64,000 bases of DNA from Bacteroidaceae bacterium. Lineage in GTDB: Bacteria; Bacteroidota; Bacteroidia; Bacteroidales; Bacteroidaceae. Numbering within the stretch: the first letter of the stretch is position 1; each line of letters opens with the position of its first letter. The position numbers and the translations under genes are program-made. Location of the stretch: assembly GCA_017509605.1 (NCBI GenBank), contig JAFWPH010000016.1, forward strand, positions 82,714 through 146,713, written 5' to 3'. The notes beneath the pieces are model-generated. The model saw only the letters and a program-made list of their open reading frames with translations, ran no database searches and was not told where the DNA came from. This document shows, in pieces, positions 60,245-64,000 of the stretch.

Positions 60245-62443
60245 GTGAAAACCCGACTCTTTTATTTGTTTCTACTGTGTGTGACTTGTTTGAACGCCAC
60301 AGCACAGAACAGACCTGTTTATCTCGACCCTAATGCCTCTGTAGAGGCTCGTGTGCAAGATGCCTTGTCGAGAATGACCACCCATGAGAAGGTGCGTATC
60401 CTTCATGCGCAGAGTAAGTTTTCGTCTGCCGGTGTGCCAAGACTCGGTATTCGGGAACTGCATCACAGCGATGGACCGCATGGTGTGAGAGCCGAAGTCG
60501 ATTGGAACTCATGGAACAGCGCCAATTGGAATAACGATTCCATCGTGGCTTTCCCCTCACTTACTTGCCTTGCTGCCACATGGAACCGTGAGATGTCGGC
60601 CATCTATGGTACTGCCATCGGCGAGGAATTCGCTTTCCGTGGCAAAGACTTGTTGCTGGGGCCTGGAACCACCATAGCACGTATGCCGCTCAATGGACGC
60701 AGCTTCGAGTATATGGGTGAGGACCCCTACCTGGCTGGTGAGTTGGCTGTGCCTTATATCCAGAATGTGCAGAAAAGCGGTGTGGGTTGTTGTTTGAAGC
60801 ATTTCTTCTTGAACAACCAGGAAGTTGACCGTTTCACCGTTAATGTGAACGTCAGCGAGCGTGCTATCAATGAGATTTACTTGCCCGCTTTCAAGAAGTG
60901 CGTTCAGGAAGGGCATGTCTGGACGATGATGGGTTCCTACAACCTCTGGAACAATGTGCACTGCTGTCAGAACGACGAGTTGCTCAACAAGATCCTGAAA
61001 CAGCAATGGGGATTCGACGGCGCTGTGGTCAGCGACTGGGGAGGAGTGACCGACACTTGGCTGGCCGCCTTAGGAGGAATGGACATCGAGATGGGGTCCT
61101 ACACCAACGGTAAGACGGTGGATCACAATCTTGGATGGAACAAGTATTTCCTTGCCGACCCCTTTGAGGAACTCATCAACGAGGGTAAGATACCCATGGA
61201 GGTGCTGAACGACAAGGCTGCCCGTGTGTTGCGAACAATCTTCCGTACATCGATGAATCCAAACCGAGCCATCGGTTCTCAGTGCAGTGAGGAACACTAC
61301 GATGCCTGCCAGCGCATAGGCGAGGAAGGTATCGTCCTGCTGAAAAACCAGAAGGATTTCCTTCCTCTTGACGCTTCCAAATACAGCAAGGTGCTTGTGG
61401 TGGGGGAGAATGCCACCCGTAGCCTGACTGAAGGAGGTGGCTCATCTGAGTTGAAAACAAAGTTCGACATCTCGCCCCTTGAGGGACTGAAGGCTGTCTT
61501 TGGCGATGACGTGGAGTATGCCAAGGGGTATGTCTCTGGTCGTGCCATGTACGACTTTGTCGATAAGATCTCTCCCGACACTTTGGCACTACTTCGTGAC
61601 GAGGCAATCGAGAAAGCCAAGAACGCCGACCTGGTGATTTACGTGGGTGGCTTGAACAAGAACACCCATGAGGACTGCGAGTCCAACGACCGTTTGTCCT
61701 ACGACCTGTCGTTTGGCCAAAACGAGTTGATTGCTGGCTTGGCCAAGGTGAACAAGAACATGCTTGTCGTCACTTTCGGCGGTAATCCTTACGCCACACC
61801 TTGGTTGGCTGATGTGAAAGCTCTGGTGCATTGCTGGTATCTGGGTTCAATGGCTGGCACTTCTTTGGCTAATGTGTTGACGGGAAAAGTGAATCCCAGT
61901 GGCAAGTTGCCTGTGACTTGGGCTGTGAACATGAACGATTACCCTTGCTTCAAGTATGGCAAGGAGGGTTATCCTGGCGTGGACAAGCAGGTGTATTATA
62001 AAGAGGGCATTTATGTAGGCTATCGCTATTTCGATACTAATAAGGTGCGACCGCAGTTCCCCTTTGGATTTGGATTGAGTTATACCACGTTCAAATACGG
62101 TAAGGCCACGGTCTCATCGCCTTCATTGACAAAAACGGGTGAGATCACGGTCTCTGTGCCTGTGACGAATGTCGGTAAGGTAGAAGGTAAGGAAATTGTC
62201 CAATTGTATATCGGTGACGAACAGTGCAGTGTGGACCGTCCAGTGAAGGAATTGAAGAACTTCTGCAAATTGAGCCTGAAACCAGGTGAGACCAAGACTG
62301 CCACTTTCACTATACGTCCTTCCGACCTTGAGTTCTACGATGAGGCCAAGCATCAGTTCGTGTCTGAACCAGGTACGTTCAAGGCTTATCTTTGTGCCAG
62401 TGAGACGGATGTTCGCAGCACCGTAGCGTTTGAATTGAAATAG
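60245..62443 (+). CDS. GH3 beta-glucosidase-like protein
   Basis: The 732-residue secreted enzyme (signal MKTRLFYLFLLCVTCLNATAQ) starts at a GTG; no ATG fits. It has the GH3 barrel (residues 30-310) with KHFFLNNQE at 185-193 and the nucleophile D264 in VVSDWGGVTD, the alpha/beta sandwich with GGSSELKTKF near 398, and a C-terminal fibronectin-like domain (PFGFGLSYTTF onward). It should cleave beta-glucosides to glucose, completing oligosaccharide breakdown with GH31 and GH2. A terminator follows at 62476. Confidence 0.92.
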   Translation: MKTRLFYLFLLCVTCLNATAQNRPVYLDPNASVEARVQDALSRMTTHEKVRILHAQSKFSSAGVPRLGIRELHHSDGPHGVRAEVDWNSWNSANWNNDSIVAFPSLTCLAATWNREMSAIYGTAIGEEFAFRGKDLLLGPGTTIARMPLNGRSFEYMGEDPYLAGELAVPYIQNVQKSGVGCCLKHFFLNNQEVDRFTVNVNVSERAINEIYLPAFKKCVQEGHVWTMMGSYNLWNNVHCCQNDELLNKILKQQWGFDGAVVSDWGGVTDTWLAALGGMDIEMGSYTNGKTVDHNLGWNKYFLADPFEELINEGKIPMEVLNDKAARVLRTIFRTSMNPNRAIGSQCSEEHYDACQRIGEEGIVLLKNQKDFLPLDASKYSKVLVVGENATRSLTEGGGSSELKTKFDISPLEGLKAVFGDDVEYAKGYVSGRAMYDFVDKISPDTLALLRDEAIEKAKNADLVIYVGGLNKNTHEDCESNDRLSYDLSFGQNELIAGLAKVNKNMLVVTFGGNPYATPWLADVKALVHCWYLGSMAGTSLANVLTGKVNPSGKLPVTWAVNMNDYPCFKYGKEGYPGVDKQVYYKEGIYVGYRYFDTNKVRPQFPFGFGLSYTTFKYGKATVSSPSLTKTGEITVSVPVTNVGKVEGKEIVQLYIGDEQCSVDRPVKELKNFCKLSLKPGETKTATFTIRPSDLEFYDEAKHQFVSEPGTFKAYLCASETDVRSTVAFELK

Positions 62444-62475
62444 ACTTAAAAGCCATTTGCTTTTGAGGTCGTGTG

Positions 62476-62502
62476 CCCGGGCTTTCCATGCCCGGGTTTT
62501 TT
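62476..62502 (+). terminator. rho-independent terminator after the GH3 gene
   Basis: CCCGGGC pairs with GCCCGGG across a 7-base loop and is followed by six T residues, 33 bases after the stop. Confidence 0.85.
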
Positions 62503-62560
62503 GTCCACCACCAGCCGAGTTCGGCTGATGTCAGCTAACGCCTATTGATAGGGAGCCTTC

Positions 62561-62589
62561 GTGCCCGCCGATTCATCGGCGGTGTAATC
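62561..62589 (+). repeat. second copy of the 29-base palindromic element
   Basis: Identical to 57489-57517, with the same GAGCCTT a few bases upstream, and the same CCGCCGAT/ATCGGCGG hairpin (62565-62582). Here it is followed by AT-rich intergenic DNA instead of a second palindrome. Confidence 0.85.
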
Positions 62590-62700
62590 ACCAGCAAAAA
62601 AAACTAACATTCGTGTCAAAAAACCACTCCAAATACACTTTTTTTCGAAAATAATCGATATTTGGACGGAATGGACACCCATTATTCATGCTTTTTGCTC

Positions 62701-62785
62701 TACTTTTGCACAGTTGCCTGTCCGTCCTCAGAGGCCGTCAAAGCCACATCCTTGACCGACCTCCCTCTGTGAGCGGACACAGCGA
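62701..62785 (+). ncRNA. candidate small structured RNA with -7 box
   Basis: TACTTTTG (62701-62708) matches TAnnTTTG. The region after it can fold into one long interrupted hairpin: TGTCCG 62719-62724 with CGGACA 62774-62779, CTCA 62727-62730 with TGAG 62770-62773, GAGG 62731-62734 with CCTC 62764-62767, and GTCAA 62737-62741 with TTGAC 62752-62756. No T-run follows. Expression is inferred only from the box. Confidence 0.3.
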
Positions 62786-62858
62786 CAAAACAAGCTTCTA
62801 ACCTAAAAATATATTGAAAAAAACAGCTCACGAATGAACGTTTTCAAAAAATTATTCC

Positions 62859-63107
62859 TACATTTGCACCGCGAATGGGTCATTCCATCTCGCACATGAT
62901 ATAGGAAGCGTTTTGCTTTTTCCATGCTGAGAACTTCGACAACTCTCAAGAATGTTTGGAAAAGGAGAGACGTTCTTCCCTCTGTATAGATAGCATTGGA
63001 TGCTGTCCAATGATTTCTTACATAGGGTGTGAGCTGTTTTTCTAATCTAACATTCGGGCAGTCGAAGGCCTTCAGCAAGATTAGTTGAAGGCTCACACTT
63101 CTTTTGT
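62859..63107 (+). ncRNA. candidate structured RNA with three hairpins upstream of a small gene
   Basis: TACATTTG (62859-62866) is a -7 box match. Downstream are GAATG/CATTC (62873-62885), CATTGGA/TCCAATG (62994-63012) and a nested pair GTGTGAGC (63027-63034) with GCTCACAC (63091-63098) enclosing CTAATC (63042-63047) with GATTAG (63079-63084). The last stem is followed by TTCTTTTG, a weak terminator-like end. No protein frame of quality covers the stretch. The next gene starts about 43 bases later. Confidence 0.35.
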
Positions 63108-63149
63108 CGTGTTTCAAGATTCATGACTAACCACTATTAAGGGATAAAG

Positions 63150-63680
63150 ATGATGACAATATGCTATTTGACTTCGTTTTTGGGCGAGCTCGCCACCATT
63201 GCTACTGCAATTATTGCAGGATGTGGTCTTCGCTTTGCTAAAAAAGAGTACAAACTTCACAAGCAACGCGCAGAATCAGAGACTTTGGCTAAATTCAATG
63301 AACGTTTTACACATGACAAAAATATCAATGAAACTATTGAGGAACTGATTGAATTTGACCAAAACCAAAGAAAAACTGATAAAGAGGGGAATCGAGACAT
63401 GAAAAAGTTAAGACAGCACGAAATGTTTCTTCGTTTCTATGAGGAGCTACAGATTGCCTTAGAGAACAAAGCTTTGGATGCAGAGCATGTATGTTACATG
63501 TTCGCCTATTATGCCATTCAATATGAAAGAGATTTATATCACATCTATATCAAAGATGATGATAATACATGGAAAAGGTATCATCTATTTGTGCAAACAA
63601 TGAAACGGGTTGCAAAGGAAAACAAATACTTTCCTGAACTAATAGATGATGTTTTGTCAAATAGCAATCCCAAAGAATGA
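63150..63680 (+). CDS. small membrane protein of unknown function, AT-rich
   Basis: The 176-residue protein has one N-terminal hydrophobic segment (SFLGELATIATAIIAGCGL), then a charged helical part (FAKKEYKLHKQRAESETLAKF) and a soluble helical domain with MFAYYAIQYERDLYHIY near residue 120-136. The shape resembles small DUF4760-like membrane proteins that turn up in accessory regions, but I do not recognise a family. Base composition is clearly more AT-rich than in the metabolic genes to the left, a sign of transfer. It lies behind the possible structured RNA and before a lipoprotein gene. ATGs at 63150 and 63153 are equally likely. Confidence 0.6.
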   Translation: MMTICYLTSFLGELATIATAIIAGCGLRFAKKEYKLHKQRAESETLAKFNERFTHDKNINETIEELIEFDQNQRKTDKEGNRDMKKLRQHEMFLRFYEELQIALENKALDAEHVCYMFAYYAIQYERDLYHIYIKDDDNTWKRYHLFVQTMKRVAKENKYFPELIDDVLSNSNPKE

Positions 63681-63790
63681 GATTCGATGCTTTGTCAGCC
63701 AACGACACTCAACAAACCGCAATCATTCACTCCCTCTGAATAGTGATTGACAAGAAATATGTATTTTGACCATAAAACCACAAAACGATT

Positions 63791-64000
63791 ATGAAACGAT
63801 TCAACATTCTTCATCTTCTCACCATGCTCATTGTGATGACATTGACTATCTCAAGCTGCTCCAAAGACGAAGAAGCAGAAGATAAAACAGAAACTGGAAC
63901 TGAGAGCGGAAAAGGAAAGGAGGAAGAACTGACACTTTCAAGCATATCCCTTGATAACATCAAAATGAATCAGAATTACACGATTCAGATTACCTCTGGA
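63791..64000 (+). CDS. surface-type lipoprotein (partial, cut by the right edge)
   Basis: Seventy codons are visible. The signal MKRFNILHLLTMLIVMTLTI ends in SSC, and the cysteine is followed by SKDEEAEDKTE, an acidic stretch with K-D-E that resembles the surface-export signal of Bacteroidetes lipoproteins. The next part (GTESGKGKEEELTLSSISLDN) looks like a flexible linker into an Ig-like strand. The function cannot be told from the fragment. Confidence 0.75.
   Translation, partial: MKRFNILHLLTMLIVMTLTISSCSKDEEAEDKTETGTESGKGKEEELTLSSISLDNIKMNQNYTIQITSG

Noticed and set aside
62803..63117. A 104-residue minus-strand frame in the gap after GH3
   Set aside because: It starts at TTG, has a high content of rare-looking residue runs and no family resemblance, and crosses the inverted repeats that better explain the region. 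A decayed gene cannot be excluded.
62859..63149. A retron or group II intron as the explanation of the inverted repeats
   Set aside because: No reverse transcriptase is encoded nearby, and the fold lacks intron domain V features that I could identify.

Overview
The window looks like a chromosomal segment of a gut or rumen member of the Bacteroidales, most likely Prevotellaceae (Prevotella, Segatella or Xylanibacter type). The reasons are Bacteroidetes-type promoters (TAnnTTTG boxes), a PorW/SprE-like lipoprotein of the type IX secretion system, TonB-dependent receptors, Bacteroidales-only envelope families (DUF3575), a beta-propeller sensor and many glycoside hydrolases. No tRNA, rRNA, CRISPR array or insertion sequence was recognised. 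The first gene is cut by the left edge and the last by the right edge.

Layout. 1-5877 (minus) is a housekeeping run: PH-domain membrane protein, dacB-type PBP4, aroA, a small membrane protein and porW. 6047-10518 (plus) holds nadB and a secreted M16 peptidase. 10833-17412 (plus) is a four-gene outer-membrane block (two DUF3575 proteins, an OmpA-domain protein, a large barrel), closed by a clear terminator. 17493-18697 carries bcp and an M15 peptidase.

18776-32983 is a carbohydrate locus. A membrane-anchored AraC-type sensor without a kinase faces a 1099-residue secreted protein of unknown function. Then come an alginate-lyase-like protein, a GH88 unsaturated glucuronyl hydrolase, a GH43 enzyme and an unusual alginate-lyase-like/GH28-like fusion. 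No SusC/SusD pair is present. The set suggests uptake-independent trimming of a uronic-acid polysaccharide.

33084-54272 is a cobalamin locus. Four fused polypeptides (CbiH-CbiC, CbiE-CbiT, CbiG-CbiF, CbiJ-CbiD) carry most of the corrin-ring steps. BtuC and BtuF form a minus-strand pair. CobS, CobU and CobT run plus, and CbiA, CbiP, CobD and CbiB run minus. A cobalamin riboswitch precedes a BtuB-like receptor, a CbiK-like chelatase that is an apparent surface lipoprotein, and a second receptor, ending in a strong terminator. The early anaerobic route is nearly complete. CbiL, an adenosyltransferase and the BtuD ATPase are not in the window.

54508-62443 holds a GH31 with a PA14 insert, a GH2 and a GH3, a trio typical of xyloglucan oligosaccharide breakdown, separated by palindromic and tandem repeats. 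62444-64000 is a different-looking tail: a 700-base gap with promoter boxes and nested inverted repeats (possible structured RNAs), an AT-rich small membrane protein and the start of a lipoprotein.
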